64,000 nucleotides of DNA, from the NCBI RefSeq assembly GCF_007954585.1, contig NZ_CP042382.1, positions 2,356,001 to 2,420,000 of the forward strand, written 5' to 3'. Below the pieces are notes generated by a model that was given only the letters and a program-made list of their open reading frames with translations, ran no database searches and had not been told where the DNA came from. The stretch's first letter is position 1; every line of letters begins with the position of its first letter. The translations under genes were made by a program, and so were the position numbers. This document shows positions 46,390-54,687 of the stretch, piece after piece. Origin of the DNA: Pistricoccus aurantiacus. GTDB lineage: Bacteria > Pseudomonadota > Gammaproteobacteria > Pseudomonadales > Halomonadaceae.

Positions 46390-47043
46390 ATGCCAGGATT
46401 CAGGATTACCCACCCCATGAGTATTGACGCTCGACAGCGTACGCTCCATCTCCTGCCCGTCCTTCAGGTCGATCCCTTCGATCGTGTGGCCCCGGACGCC
46501 ATCTCGCTGTCGGTGTCGGTCGACTGGCATGACGCCCCCCCGACGCTCGTCAGTGGCTGGGTCATTTGCCAACCCTATCCCAATCGACACTATTTCGTCG
46601 GTGGCTCCGGCGACTGCCAATTGGGCCACTTCGTCAGCCTACCGGACGGCCAGCAGGCAGGGGACGTCAGCTTCCACTGGACCGTCGTCGTTCCCGGCCG
46701 GCCACCCGGGCATTGCCAGGTGACGCATCGTCTGGCATTGGCTTTCGAGACGGGCGTCGGGCGAATGTATTCCATGGACGTGGCCAACTGGTGGTCGCAG
46801 AGCGAGTTTGCCAGTCAGGCGCGCTCGACGCCCGAGCTCGGCCGCAACCGTTTCTCCCGGTTGACACCTGGAGGTATTTCACCGACCCGGCAGGCACGGG
46901 TCAGCGAATCGATTCGCCAGGGGTGTCGCTACCTGGACATCCAGGAATGCCTCACGCTGCCGGCGATTACCTTGAACGACTGCTGGACGCTGGAAACCTA
47001 CGGCGGCGACAACGCCTTGAGCTGTCTGGAGGCGCTGCAATGA
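46390..47043 (+). CDS. Conjugative-element protein of unknown function
   Basis: 217 residues from ATG 46390, with AAGGA at 46377-46381. The frame is open from 46300, but that ATG has no ribosome-binding site. Soluble, without a signal peptide or membrane segments; a Trp- and Cys-containing beta-rich middle (ISLSVSVDWHDAPPTL, WVICQPYPNRHYFVGG) and a C-terminal YLDIQECLTLP. No family recognised. Its stop overlaps the next gene's ATG (ATGA), so it belongs to the transfer operon, in the slot between the ATPase and the DsbC-like protein. Confidence 0.65.
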   Translation: MPGFRITHPMSIDARQRTLHLLPVLQVDPFDRVAPDAISLSVSVDWHDAPPTLVSGWVICQPYPNRHYFVGGSGDCQLGHFVSLPDGQQAGDVSFHWTVVVPGRPPGHCQVTHRLALAFETGVGRMYSMDVANWWSQSEFASQARSTPELGRNRFSRLTPGGISPTRQARVSESIRQGCRYLDIQECLTLPAITLNDCWTLETYGGDNALSCLEALQ

Positions 47044-47798
47044 AATGCGACGCGATCGCTCTGAGATCGGCCGCTGCGGTACTGGCGATGCTGACCTCGA
47101 TCCCGAGACTGGCCGCCGATGACCCGGTGCCCGATGCCCTCAAGGCGCTCACGCTCAACGGTCAGGTCGTCACGCCCGACGCCGTCCATCGCGTCGACCT
47201 CGAGGGCCCGATCTATGAAGTGCGCCTGCGCAACGGCGACACCTTCTACAGCGATGCCCAGGGGCGCCACATGATCGTGGGTACGCTCTTCGATAATGCC
47301 CCGGGCGGGCTCATCGACGTCACCGAGCGCAACGATCGACAGGATCGGCTGGACCAGCTGAACGCCCTTGCCGACGGGGCCACGGTGGTGTATCCCGCCC
47401 GGGGCGACGGGATAGGCGAGATCGCAGTCTTCACCGACCCGACCTGTCCTTTTTGTGAGCGGCTGCATCAGGACATCGACCGGCTGACCGCCGCCGGCAT
47501 TACTGTGCGCTACGTGCCCTATCCGCGCGGCGGCAGCGACTCGCCCGCCGCAGGGCAGTGGGCTCGGGTACTGTGTGCCGACGACGCTCGACAGGCGATG
47601 GCCACGGCGTTCGGCGGTGGCGCGTTGAACGATATGCCCACGCAGCACTGTCAGGAAGCGGTCATCGAGGGGTTTTGGCTGGGACAGCGCTTCGGCATTC
47701 AGGGAACCCCCACGATCGTACTACCCGACGGCGAGATGGGTGAGGGGTACGTTCCCGCTCGGCAGCTGATACAGGCGATAAAGAGGGCTAGACAATGA
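47040..47798 (+). CDS. DsbC-like periplasmic disulfide isomerase of the transfer operon
   Basis: 252 residues. A signal peptide (MKCDAIALRSAAAVLAMLTS...RLAA) is followed by a DsbC-type dimerisation domain (IYEVRLRNGDTFYSDAQGRHMIVGTLFD) and a thioredoxin fold with catalytic CPFC (DPTCPFCERL) and the cis-Pro loop IQGTPTIVLPDG. Such proteins help fold cysteine-rich pilus-assembly proteins in the periplasm, and the TraU-like protein downstream is Cys-rich. The ATG overlaps the upstream stop; an apparent longer frame upstream is a shadow. Confidence 0.88.
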   Translation: MKCDAIALRSAAAVLAMLTSIPRLAADDPVPDALKALTLNGQVVTPDAVHRVDLEGPIYEVRLRNGDTFYSDAQGRHMIVGTLFDNAPGGLIDVTERNDRQDRLDQLNALADGATVVYPARGDGIGEIAVFTDPTCPFCERLHQDIDRLTAAGITVRYVPYPRGGSDSPAAGQWARVLCADDARQAMATAFGGGALNDMPTQHCQEAVIEGFWLGQRFGIQGTPTIVLPDGEMGEGYVPARQLIQAIKRARQ

Positions 47799-47956
47799 AC
47801 ATGCATCGACAGCGGGAGATCTTCACGGAAGCCATGCAGTTTGCGATCGACGATGATGAACCAGCCACATTTTTACGCCTTTGGCTTGAGGGAGGCTGGG
47901 AGGCCCTGGAAGTTGGATGCGCCTGCGCGTCTGGACCCACGGTGTTGACATCATAG
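47795..47956 (+). CDS. Small transfer-operon ORF, probably truncated
   Basis: 53 codons from ATG 47795, whose ATGA overlaps the stop of the DsbC-like gene. The protein begins MNMHRQREIFTEAMQFAIDD and continues EPATFLRLWLEGGWEALE, a natural-looking acidic helix sequence, then ends in GCACASGPTVLTS, which does not. Coupling suggests a genuine gene whose 3' part was cut off where the toxin-antitoxin module entered. No function known. Confidence 0.45.
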   Translation: MNMHRQREIFTEAMQFAIDDDEPATFLRLWLEGGWEALEVGCACASGPTVLTS

Positions 47957-47971
47957 AACCGGTCAAAAATA

Positions 47972-47999
47972 CACATGTGAATAAAACAGATGATATGAT
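47972..47999 (+). promoter_or_regulatory. Extended -10 promoter and palindrome ahead of the Xre/RES module
   Basis: TGATATGAT at 47991-47999 is an extended -10 (TG-n-TATGAT). CACATGTG, an 8-base palindrome at 47972-47979, sits where the -35 would be and is a candidate autoregulatory site for the antitoxin. TTGACA at 47945-47950 may serve a second, upstream promoter. Confidence 0.45.
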
Positions 48000-48038
48000 T
48001 CTCTTGTGTACCAATGCCATTTGACATGGGGTCCTACC

Positions 48039-48440
48039 ATGGACGCTGCCGAACTTCTCGAACGCGCCGATACCTCCTCCCCGGAGGCCGGACATGTTGC
48101 CTTGAAATTCTTCTTCAATATCATGGCGAAATGGGGCTGTACGCCCTCCCAGCAGCGAATCCTGCTGGGAGGCATCGGCAATACCACTTTCCACAAGTAT
48201 CGCAAGTTGCCCAATGTCCGCCTGCCTCGTGATACCCAGGAGCGCATTTCCTACCTCATGGGAATCCACAAGGCCTTGAGGATCCTGTTCAGCAACAGTC
48301 CGCAACGCGGTTACGAGTGGGTGCACAAAGCCAATACGGCCCCTCCCTTCAACGGACGATCGGCGCTCGACTTCATGTTGAACGGACGCGTCGTTGACCT
48401 GGCCGACACCCGCAGGTATCTGGACGGCGTCAGGGGGTGA
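48039..48440 (+). CDS. Xre/MbcA/ParS-type antitoxin
   Basis: 133 residues. The N-terminal HTH-like part (MAKWGCTPSQQRILLGGIGNTTFHKYRKL) is followed by the MbcA/ParS toxin-binding domain (LPRDTQERISYLMGIHKALRILF ... RGYEWVHKANTAPPFNGRSALDFM). The conserved 'N..P.F.G..ALD.M' segment is diagnostic. It neutralises the RES toxin encoded next and probably represses its own promoter. ATG 48039 follows the HTH family start. Its TGA overlaps the GTG of the toxin (GTGA), which gives tight coupling. Confidence 0.9.
   Translation: MDAAELLERADTSSPEAGHVALKFFFNIMAKWGCTPSQQRILLGGIGNTTFHKYRKLPNVRLPRDTQERISYLMGIHKALRILFSNSPQRGYEWVHKANTAPPFNGRSALDFMLNGRVVDLADTRRYLDGVRG
48437..48440 (+). other. GTGA start/stop overlap coupling antitoxin and toxin
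   Basis: The toxin GTG (48437-48439) overlaps the antitoxin TGA (48438-48440). No strong independent ribosome-binding site is visible in front of the toxin, so its translation should depend on the antitoxin reading. Confidence 0.8.
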
Positions 48441-49126
48441 GAGTGGTGGAAACGGCAATGCCGCAGTGGAAGCATGCCTTTCGCATCGTCAACAGTGCTT
48501 TTCCACCCATCGAGATATTCGAGGACACCCTGGATCTGGAAGACTTGGAGTATGCCTTCGCGCTCGAGGCCCTGACCAATGACCGTTTGCTGGAGCAGGC
48601 CGGCCGACTGAGCCGGATCCCGCCCGCCGACCGCATGACGGGGCCCGGCACCAGTCCGATCATGGCCGCGTTCACTCATGTCGGCCGCCCCTCGCGGTTT
48701 ACCGATGGAAGCTATGGCGTCTATTACTGCGCGAGTACCCTGGATACCGCCATCGCGGAAACCCGGTATCACATGAACGCCTTCCTGACGGCAACCGGGG
48801 AAAGCACGCTAGAACTCACGATGCGCTGCTACGTGAACACCATCATCCAGCCTCTACACGACATCCGCGATGCGTATCCGCAATTACATGACCCGGATCC
48901 CGGCACGTACCCCATTTGCCAGGCGTTCGCGGCAGAACTACGATCCCGCCAATCCTGGGGCCTTCTCCATGACAGCGTGAGGGAACTGGGGCAGGAGTGC
49001 GCCGCGGTATTCCGTCCGCCGGCCCTCAGCATCCCTGTCCAGGGACCGCATCTGCGCTATTTCTGGGACGGCAAGGCCCAGGCCATTACGCACGTGATGG
49101 AAATCTCGGAACGCGAGGGACGTTGA
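48437..49126 (+). CDS. RES-domain toxin (NAD+-degrading MbcT/ParT type)
   Basis: 229 residues. The RES domain shows its landmarks: FRIVNSAFPP near the start, PSRFTDGSYGVYYCASTLDTAIAETRYH (Arg, Tyr and Glu of the NAD-binding pocket), and a C-terminal VFRPPALSIPVQGPHLRYFWDG. Members degrade NAD+ or ADP-ribosylate a target when not bound by the Xre-type antitoxin. Full length, with key residues present, so it looks functional. The pair interrupts the transfer genes, suggesting recent acquisition; it may help retain the remnant element. Confidence 0.9.
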   Translation: MRVVETAMPQWKHAFRIVNSAFPPIEIFEDTLDLEDLEYAFALEALTNDRLLEQAGRLSRIPPADRMTGPGTSPIMAAFTHVGRPSRFTDGSYGVYYCASTLDTAIAETRYHMNAFLTATGESTLELTMRCYVNTIIQPLHDIRDAYPQLHDPDPGTYPICQAFAAELRSRQSWGLLHDSVRELGQECAAVFRPPALSIPVQGPHLRYFWDGKAQAITHVMEISEREGR

Positions 49127-49405
49127 CTCAATGCCTGCGTGTACAACTCCTGCCAGCACTGATGACAACCAAACGCCTTGCCAGCCGGTTTGACATCGGC
49201 GCCAATGGCCTTGCCAGCCAAACGCTGGCCTGAAATTGTGGCCGCGCGGTTATCCTCTGCCGCAACCCTGCCGTCCAGGCGGATGCGGACGGCCTGTACT
49301 CACGGCTTGGGCAGAAATCTTGCAGGATCCATTTAACATTCTCTGCTGCCTCGAACCTCCTCTCCCGATACACCTCTAGGCTGGAACCTCTCACAGGAGT
49401 CGGCC

Positions 49406-49840
49406 ATGCCTACTGCGTCTCGGCGGCCCCGTGCCGTGCTGTCTTCACTCTGTCTTGTCACGGTCCTGCTCTGGAGCGCCGGGGCGAATGCCGGCGTCGA
49501 GGTGTTCACCATCGCCGGCGAGCCGGTAATCCATGTGCCCGATGACGCGGCCGTCATCGAGCTGGATGCGCCGGCGCGTCTGGACGCCCGGCTTTCCCGA
49601 GACCTGCCGACGGATTCCGAGCGTGCCAAGCAGGTGCTGCAATCGCGCATGAGTGGTCCTCAGTGGCGGGCCATGCTCGAGCGCTATCGCGCACTGCACC
49701 TCGGCGTCGCGCGGGCCTGGATGCTCGGCATCGAGAAAGTGCCGGCGGTCGTCGTCGATGGGCAGTACGTCGTCTATGGTGAGCCCGATGTCGGGCTTGC
49801 CCTCGAAGCGGTCGAACGGACACGGGGACGCACACCATGA
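49406..49840 (+). CDS. TIGR03757-type integrating conjugative element protein (PFL_4709 family)
   Basis: 144 residues with a signal peptide (ending ...SAGANA). The rest is the small secreted domain of this family (VEVFTIAGEPVIHVPDDAAVIELD ... SGPQWRAMLERYRALHLGVARAWMLGIEKVPAVVVDGQYVVYG). Its C-terminal half resembles TrbC/TraW-like pilus-assembly proteins. AGGAG lies just upstream of ATG 49406. Its stop overlaps the ATG of the next gene by four bases. Confidence 0.85.
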   Translation: MPTASRRPRAVLSSLCLVTVLLWSAGANAGVEVFTIAGEPVIHVPDDAAVIELDAPARLDARLSRDLPTDSERAKQVLQSRMSGPQWRAMLERYRALHLGVARAWMLGIEKVPAVVVDGQYVVYGEPDVGLALEAVERTRGRTP

Positions 49841-50787
49841 ATGCGGTACTGATTTCCCGCGCTACTGTCCTGGCCGCCGCGACGATCGGGCTGATCGGCC
49901 TGGTGACCGCATACGTGGCGCGTGCCATTACCACGCCGGCCATCGTTCAGTCCGCGATCAGTCCCGAGTGCCTCGAGTATGAAGTGATCGGTCTGTGCGC
50001 CTGGCTCGACTGCTCGACCACGGGCTGCTCGGTGAAGACCTCGATTCGCGTGAAGCATTTCATTCCCGAGCTCGTCGTGTCCGCTTACGAGAACACCGGC
50101 GAGAATCCCTGGACCGAGATCGCGCTGTTGTCACCGCCATTGGGCAATGCCTTGGGCGGTGGCTCGACCAATGAAGCGGAGCCCCATGAGCATGCCAACA
50201 CACGATTCAAGAATGTCGATGCGATCGGTCATCCGAGCGAGCTCTTCTATAGATTCACCGATCGCTTCGGCTGGTTCTGCGAGAGCGACGCGGTGCCCTT
50301 CAAACCGTACTTCCTTTCCACCCTGGATGCGCTGGCCTGGCGGTCCGGCATTCCCGAGATGGCCTATCCCGAGGCACTGACCTTTGGCATACGCGAACTG
50401 GGCGTGCCGGGCGATCTGTGGAGCCCGGTCTATCCGCGCAGTGGCTTCGTCTCCCAGACCCATGACTACAAGGTGGCGGCCGCCACCGCGCAACGCGCCG
50501 CCGATATCGTCACGCGTCGCGGTCAGCCGCATGTCTATCAGCCGTTGGCCCCCGAGGACGACAGCGACAGCGGACGTTGGCCGCCCGCGGCGGTCATGGA
50601 AGGGGATCCTGAGACCCACAAGTGGCAGCGGCTCGAGCCCGAGATGACGATGGCCTGTTCGATCTTCCCGGACGGCGGCGAGAACAACCGGCTCCAACCG
50701 CCGGGGGATTACGTCTGGTCGCTGTGGCGGCCCTATCGCTGCTGCAAGAAACGCGGCCAGGAACTGCTGACCTTCACCGGGGAATAA
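49837..50787 (+). CDS. TIGR03756-type, TraU-like conjugative element protein (PFL_4710 family)
   Basis: 316 residues. An N-terminal signal segment precedes a Cys-rich TraU-like domain (CLEYEVIGLCAWLDCSTTGCSVKTSIRVKHFIPE, FGWFCESD). The second half (YAEALTFGIRELG... , DGGENNRLQPPGDYVWSLWRPYRCCKKRGQEL) ends with paired Cys. It is periplasmic, acting in pilus assembly or mating-pair stabilisation, and needs disulfide formation, explaining the DsbC-like neighbour. Overlaps TIGR03757 by ATGA. Confidence 0.87.
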   Translation: MNAVLISRATVLAAATIGLIGLVTAYVARAITTPAIVQSAISPECLEYEVIGLCAWLDCSTTGCSVKTSIRVKHFIPELVVSAYENTGENPWTEIALLSPPLGNALGGGSTNEAEPHEHANTRFKNVDAIGHPSELFYRFTDRFGWFCESDAVPFKPYFLSTLDALAWRSGIPEMAYPEALTFGIRELGVPGDLWSPVYPRSGFVSQTHDYKVAAATAQRAADIVTRRGQPHVYQPLAPEDDSDSGRWPPAAVMEGDPETHKWQRLEPEMTMACSIFPDGGENNRLQPPGDYVWSLWRPYRCCKKRGQELLTFTGE

Positions 50788-50790
50788 ACC

Positions 50791-52209
50791 ATGAACCGAC
50801 ATCTCCTGCGAGGTCTGACGCTCTCGATGGCGCTGGCCGCCCCATTGCTGGCTCAGGCGCAGTCCGCCGACCGGCTCTATTACGACATTGGCGGCGCCGC
50901 CCCCTTCGGCGCATCGGCGGGGTTCGGCCATGGTCCGCGTACCCAGGGGCTAGGTGTCAGCTGGAACGTCGACGCGACCTGCGGCAATTTCGATATGGGC
51001 GCGACGGTGTCAAACCAGCTCAACGGCGTGACCAACGGCTTCCAGAACATGATGAGCAACGTGGTCGCGAACGCGACCGTGGCCAGCCTGCCCGCGATGA
51101 TCATCCAGCGCGCCAACCCGGCGCTCTACGATCTACTGACCAACGGCGTGCTGCAGGGCCGGCTCGACTTCGACAAGTCCAAGCTGTCGTGTCAGCGCAT
51201 GGCCGAAGCGCTGGCCGACGCCACGTTGGGCGGCCGGATGCAGCAGGCGGCGGTCGCCGAGAACTGGCAGGACATTGCTGCAATCAATCCCGATGCCGTT
51301 GCCGCCGAGCAGGCCGCCGAACGACAGGCGGGCAACAATGGCCGTACCTGGATCGGCGGCCAGAAGCGGGGCGGGCGCGGTCAGCCGCCGGTACGCGTGG
51401 TCGCGGATACCGCCAGGGCCGGTTACAACCTGCTCCATGGCCGCACCGATCCCACTTCCAACGAACCCGTCTCCGGGGGTGGCGGCGGCTGGGGATCGGT
51501 GGCCACCTCGAGCGGCGATTGGATCGGCGGCGGCGGTATCGTCGGCGGCTCGGGTACCAGCGGCAACGAGTGTCGGGGCGGCATGTGTACCCTGTGGGGT
51601 TCTCCCGCCGAGGCGGTTGAGTGGACCCGGAAGATCGTGGGGGATACCGAGCTGCAAACCTGCGATGGCTGCGAGAAGGCGCAAACCATCGCCGGTACCG
51701 GCCTGATTCGCGAGCTCGAGGACGAGCAACAGGCCATTCATGAACGCCTGCTCGATATGCTGAGCGGTGGCGAGATCACCCAAGCCAAGCTCGACGACGT
51801 GTCGGCAGGCAACGGCCTGGCCGTCTCCCGTGGCGTGATCGAGGCCATGCGCACCGATCCCCAGGGCCCGCTGCTGGCCCAGCGCCTGGCCAGCGAGATG
51901 GCGCTAGCCAGAACGCTGACCCAGGTGATGTGGGCGCGTCGCAGTCTGGTGGCTGGCTCGAGCGATCCCGGCATCGAGAGCAATCAGGAAGGCATGTCGG
52001 CCCTGGATCGCAAGATCGACGCCTTCAACCGCGACATCGCGCTGCTGCAGAGTGAAATGGAGATCCGCAAGGCGCTTGCCAGCAACGCGGCCATGCAGGC
52101 ACTGCAGCGCGCCGCCAACCGCGCGACCGGTTCCAGTCCCAACGAAACCACGCTGCCGGCACCGGTACTGGACGAGCGGGGTCGTCCGCTCCAGGAGACG
52201 CCGCAATGA
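50791..52209 (+). CDS. TIGR03755-type conjugative element protein (PFL_4711 family)
   Basis: 472 residues. A signal peptide (MNRHLLRGLTLSMALAAPLLAQA) is followed by the family N-terminal region with DATCGNFDMGATVSNQLNG and MMSNVVANATVASLPAMIIQRANPALYDLLTNG. A Gly-rich linker follows (RGGRGQPPVRV ... SGGGGGWGSVATSSG), then a helical C-terminal half (MALARTLTQVMWARRSLVAG, LDRKIDAFNRDIALLQSEMEIRKALA). A periplasmic component of the mating-pair apparatus, similar in role to TraH. Overlaps the next gene by four bases. Confidence 0.87.
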   Translation: MNRHLLRGLTLSMALAAPLLAQAQSADRLYYDIGGAAPFGASAGFGHGPRTQGLGVSWNVDATCGNFDMGATVSNQLNGVTNGFQNMMSNVVANATVASLPAMIIQRANPALYDLLTNGVLQGRLDFDKSKLSCQRMAEALADATLGGRMQQAAVAENWQDIAAINPDAVAAEQAAERQAGNNGRTWIGGQKRGGRGQPPVRVVADTARAGYNLLHGRTDPTSNEPVSGGGGGWGSVATSSGDWIGGGGIVGGSGTSGNECRGGMCTLWGSPAEAVEWTRKIVGDTELQTCDGCEKAQTIAGTGLIRELEDEQQAIHERLLDMLSGGEITQAKLDDVSAGNGLAVSRGVIEAMRTDPQGPLLAQRLASEMALARTLTQVMWARRSLVAGSSDPGIESNQEGMSALDRKIDAFNRDIALLQSEMEIRKALASNAAMQALQRAANRATGSSPNETTLPAPVLDERGRPLQETPQ

Positions 52210-52583
52210 CGTTCATGCGTCTTCTCGATCCGCGCCACTGGCCGTCGCCGCTGGTCTTCCTGGTGGCGCTGGTCGGCATGTTCGCTCTCAGCGGGGTCGT
52301 CGTCTCGCTGGCCATCCAACTGATGGGCAGCCGTGAGGCCTTCGTGGCGGCGAAACAGGCGGCATTGCCCTGGCTGTTTGTGTGGCGCTGGGCCTGCTAT
52401 GCGGGCCTCGCCCTGGTATGGAGACGCGTCTGGAAGCCGCGCGTGATCATGTGTCTCAACGAGGATCGCGATGGCGGGAGCGCGGCACGCGCCGGTCTCA
52501 AGCGGCTCGAGACGCTGGCGATCGGCGCCGTGGCCTGCGTCGAGCTCTTCAATCTCATCGACTGGCTGGGAGGATCGCCATGA
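52206..52583 (+). CDS. Small membrane protein of the transfer operon
   Basis: 125 residues with three hydrophobic segments (about 15-38, 55-75 and 100-120) and a positively charged loop (RRVWKPRVIMCLNEDRDGG). No enzymatic motifs. Fixed between the PFL_4711-type and TraG-like genes by ATGA overlaps on both sides, which is the conserved position of a short inner-membrane protein in these elements. Function unknown. Confidence 0.75.
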   Translation: MTFMRLLDPRHWPSPLVFLVALVGMFALSGVVVSLAIQLMGSREAFVAAKQAALPWLFVWRWACYAGLALVWRRVWKPRVIMCLNEDRDGGSAARAGLKRLETLAIGAVACVELFNLIDWLGGSP

Positions 52584-54103
52584 ACGCCGATCTCAACGTC
52601 AACGACTATTTCGAGACGGTCGTGCTGATGATCGGCTGGGTGGTGAACAATGCCTTGTGGTCGTCATTGATGCAGACGGGGCTGGCCTTGGTGCCGTTCA
52701 TCGCCCTGTTGGCCTCGGAATGGTTCCGGGTGCGTCAGGAGGGCGAGGACGAGGGCAACAAGGGGGTACTGCTGATCGCGCGTCTCGAGACACGCCTCTA
52801 CGCCATGGTGCTGTGCTACGCCTTCACCTGCGTGCCGATGATGAACCTCTCGTTCAACCCGGTGAACGCCATCGAGCGCACCGGTACTGGCGGTGGACAG
52901 TGCGGCGTGGCCGTGATCGGCCAGGGGGAATGGGGCAGCACCACGCTCAATTCGATCGGCGGACAGACCGCCGAGATACCGCTGTGGTGGGCCTTGGTGC
53001 ATGCGATCTCCAAGGGTGTGACCAATGTCGCGGTGTCGAGCATCCCGTGCAGCCCCGATCTCCAGGCGATCACCTCCGAGATCGATGCGCAGTCGATCAC
53101 CGATCCCGGACTCAAGCGGGAGCTGGGCGAGTTCCAGCGCCAGTGCTACGGCGCGGCCCGCAATCGCCTGTTCCAGCAGGGGGGTACGGTCGACGCACTC
53201 GACGCCGAGGACGTGGACTGGCTGGGTAGCCGGTTCTTCCTGGAGACGCCCGGCTACTACGATTCGTTCTATGCCGGGCGTCCGGTGGCGGGGTTTCCCT
53301 TCGACGCCAGCCGCGATCAGGCACGACCCGGCACCGGCCCGGGCCGTCCGGGTTATCCCAGCTGCCGGGAGTGGTGGGCCGATGGCGAAAGCGGACTATA
53401 CGCCCGCCTGCGCGAACAGGTGAACCCTGGGCTGTGGGCTAGCTTCGCTTCCGTGTTCACCAGCGCCGACGCCGAGGACACTGTGATCCGGCGCCTGATC
53501 AGCCAGCGCACGGGATCGGCGAACGGCAATCAGGATATTGCCGTCACCGGTTACGGCGATCTCGACGGGGGGTCCATCGAAGACACGCTTTCCATGGCTG
53601 CCGGCGGAGTAGGAGGCGCCGTCGGCGCCGTGATGGGCAAGGCCGGCATGGACATGCTCAAGCGAGCCCTGCCGATGGTGCAGTACATTCTGATCATGGC
53701 CGTGGTGATCTGCTTGCCGTTCGTGCTGACGATTTCCGGCTACTCGATCAAGGTGGCTGGCACAGCGACCTTCGGGCTATTCGCTCTGTGGTTCCTGACG
53801 TTCTGGTGGGAACTGGCCCGCTGGATCAATTCGAACCTGATCGATCTGCTCTACAACTCGGAAGCGGCCAAGCTGAGCTTCGTCGCGGCGGCGCAGAATG
53901 GCTATGACAAGCTGGTGCTTATCTTCGTGGAGTGGGCGACGTTTTTGATCCTGCCGGGAATGTGGGTGGCAGTATTAGGTTGGACAGGCATGAAGGTTGG
54001 CCAGGGAGTTGGCAACGCTCTATCCACTGGTTCTCAAGGAGCCAAGGGGGCGGGAGATAAAGGAAGTGAAATGGCCAGTAAAGCGACCACTAAGGGCAAA
54101 TAA
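52580..54103 (+). CDS. TraG N-terminal-like conjugal transfer protein
   Basis: 507 residues. Hydrophobic segments near residues 20, 40, 75 and at 365-395 and 440-470 surround a large periplasmic loop. Landmarks of the family are NNALWSSLMQTGLALVPFIA, IPLWWALVHAISKGVTNVAVSSIPC, GYPSCREWWADGESGLYARL, QYILIMAVVICLPFVLTISGYSIKV and LWFLTFWWELARWINSNLID. It corresponds to the N-terminal TraG domain needed for pilus assembly and mating. It is the last intact transfer gene; the relaxase (MobH) normally further downstream is absent. Confidence 0.88.
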   Translation: MNADLNVNDYFETVVLMIGWVVNNALWSSLMQTGLALVPFIALLASEWFRVRQEGEDEGNKGVLLIARLETRLYAMVLCYAFTCVPMMNLSFNPVNAIERTGTGGGQCGVAVIGQGEWGSTTLNSIGGQTAEIPLWWALVHAISKGVTNVAVSSIPCSPDLQAITSEIDAQSITDPGLKRELGEFQRQCYGAARNRLFQQGGTVDALDAEDVDWLGSRFFLETPGYYDSFYAGRPVAGFPFDASRDQARPGTGPGRPGYPSCREWWADGESGLYARLREQVNPGLWASFASVFTSADAEDTVIRRLISQRTGSANGNQDIAVTGYGDLDGGSIEDTLSMAAGGVGGAVGAVMGKAGMDMLKRALPMVQYILIMAVVICLPFVLTISGYSIKVAGTATFGLFALWFLTFWWELARWINSNLIDLLYNSEAAKLSFVAAAQNGYDKLVLIFVEWATFLILPGMWVAVLGWTGMKVGQGVGNALSTGSQGAKGAGDKGSEMASKATTKGK

Positions 54104-54133
54104 CTCAGCCTTACTAGGGATGACTAGCAGGGT

Positions 54134-54394
54134 TCAATCGAGCCAGTCATCCCCATTTTGAACTTTAAACCCCATCTTGTCGTACTCACCTGGACCATCA
54201 GGCCCAACATCATATGTATAGGGTTGTTCTTCAGTTTTATCAGTGAAGCTTGTTGAGGCGACTGCACCAGTCAGCATACCCACCAAGCCCACAGTTCCTG
54301 CAACTGCCACTTTCCCGGTGATCTTGATCAGATCCAGGGACAGCTTACCGGCCGCCCGACGACCTTTCGGTGTGTTGAGATCGGAGAGTTTCAT
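54134..54394 (-). CDS. Small predicted membrane-anchored protein
   Basis: 86 residues from ATG 54394 (MKLSDLNTPKGRRAAGKLSL). One hydrophobic segment (VAVAGTVGLVGMLTGAVAS, about residues 30-50) follows a basic N-terminus; the C-terminus is acidic (GEYDKMGFKVQNGDDWLD). No family is recognised. It is convergent with the TraG-like gene. A slightly longer start at 54409 is possible. Confidence 0.6.
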   Translation of the reverse strand: MKLSDLNTPKGRRAAGKLSLDLIKITGKVAVAGTVGLVGMLTGAVASTSFTDKTEEQPYTYDVGPDGPGEYDKMGFKVQNGDDWLD

Positions 54395-54538
54395 TAGCAG
54401 AACCCTCATGTTTTCGTGTTAGCCTATATCGGTAGATTAGTCCGATCGCCATTGCAAGGCAATTCAGCCCCAATAGGAATATGCTTCAGCGTTTTCCTTT
54501 AATGTCGGGCAAATGGCTGAATGGAGCATGAAATGGAA

Positions 54539-54683
54539 TTATGGGTGCTCCTGCCAGGCGTTAAGCATGCGCAGTATCTCGATGACCCCGCGTAGTGCAG
54601 GGAGACATGGGGTCGAATTGCTCTGTGTACGTTTGAATGTCCGCGAGGTCAAGCTGGGCCTCGTCAGTCCACTCAACCAGCAC
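54539..54683 (-). pseudogene. RelE/ParE-type toxin, internally deleted
   Basis: Starting at GTG 54683, directly after the antitoxin stop, the frame reads LVEWTDEAQLDLADIQTYTEQFDP, the N-terminus of a RelE/ParE toxin. It then loses similarity. Near the end a different frame reads VIEILRMLNAWQEHP followed by TAA (54541-54539), which is the family C-terminus (normally ...VIEVLRVLHARQQYP). Only about 48 codons remain of the usual ~95, and the two ends are out of frame, so the toxin is dead. Confidence 0.75.
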
Positions 54684-54687
54684 GCTG

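Noticed and set aside
49170..49222. Direct repeat GCCTTGCCAGCC as an attachment-site duplication
   Set aside because: Both copies are short and lie within the non-coding scar, not at the edges of the toxin-antitoxin module.
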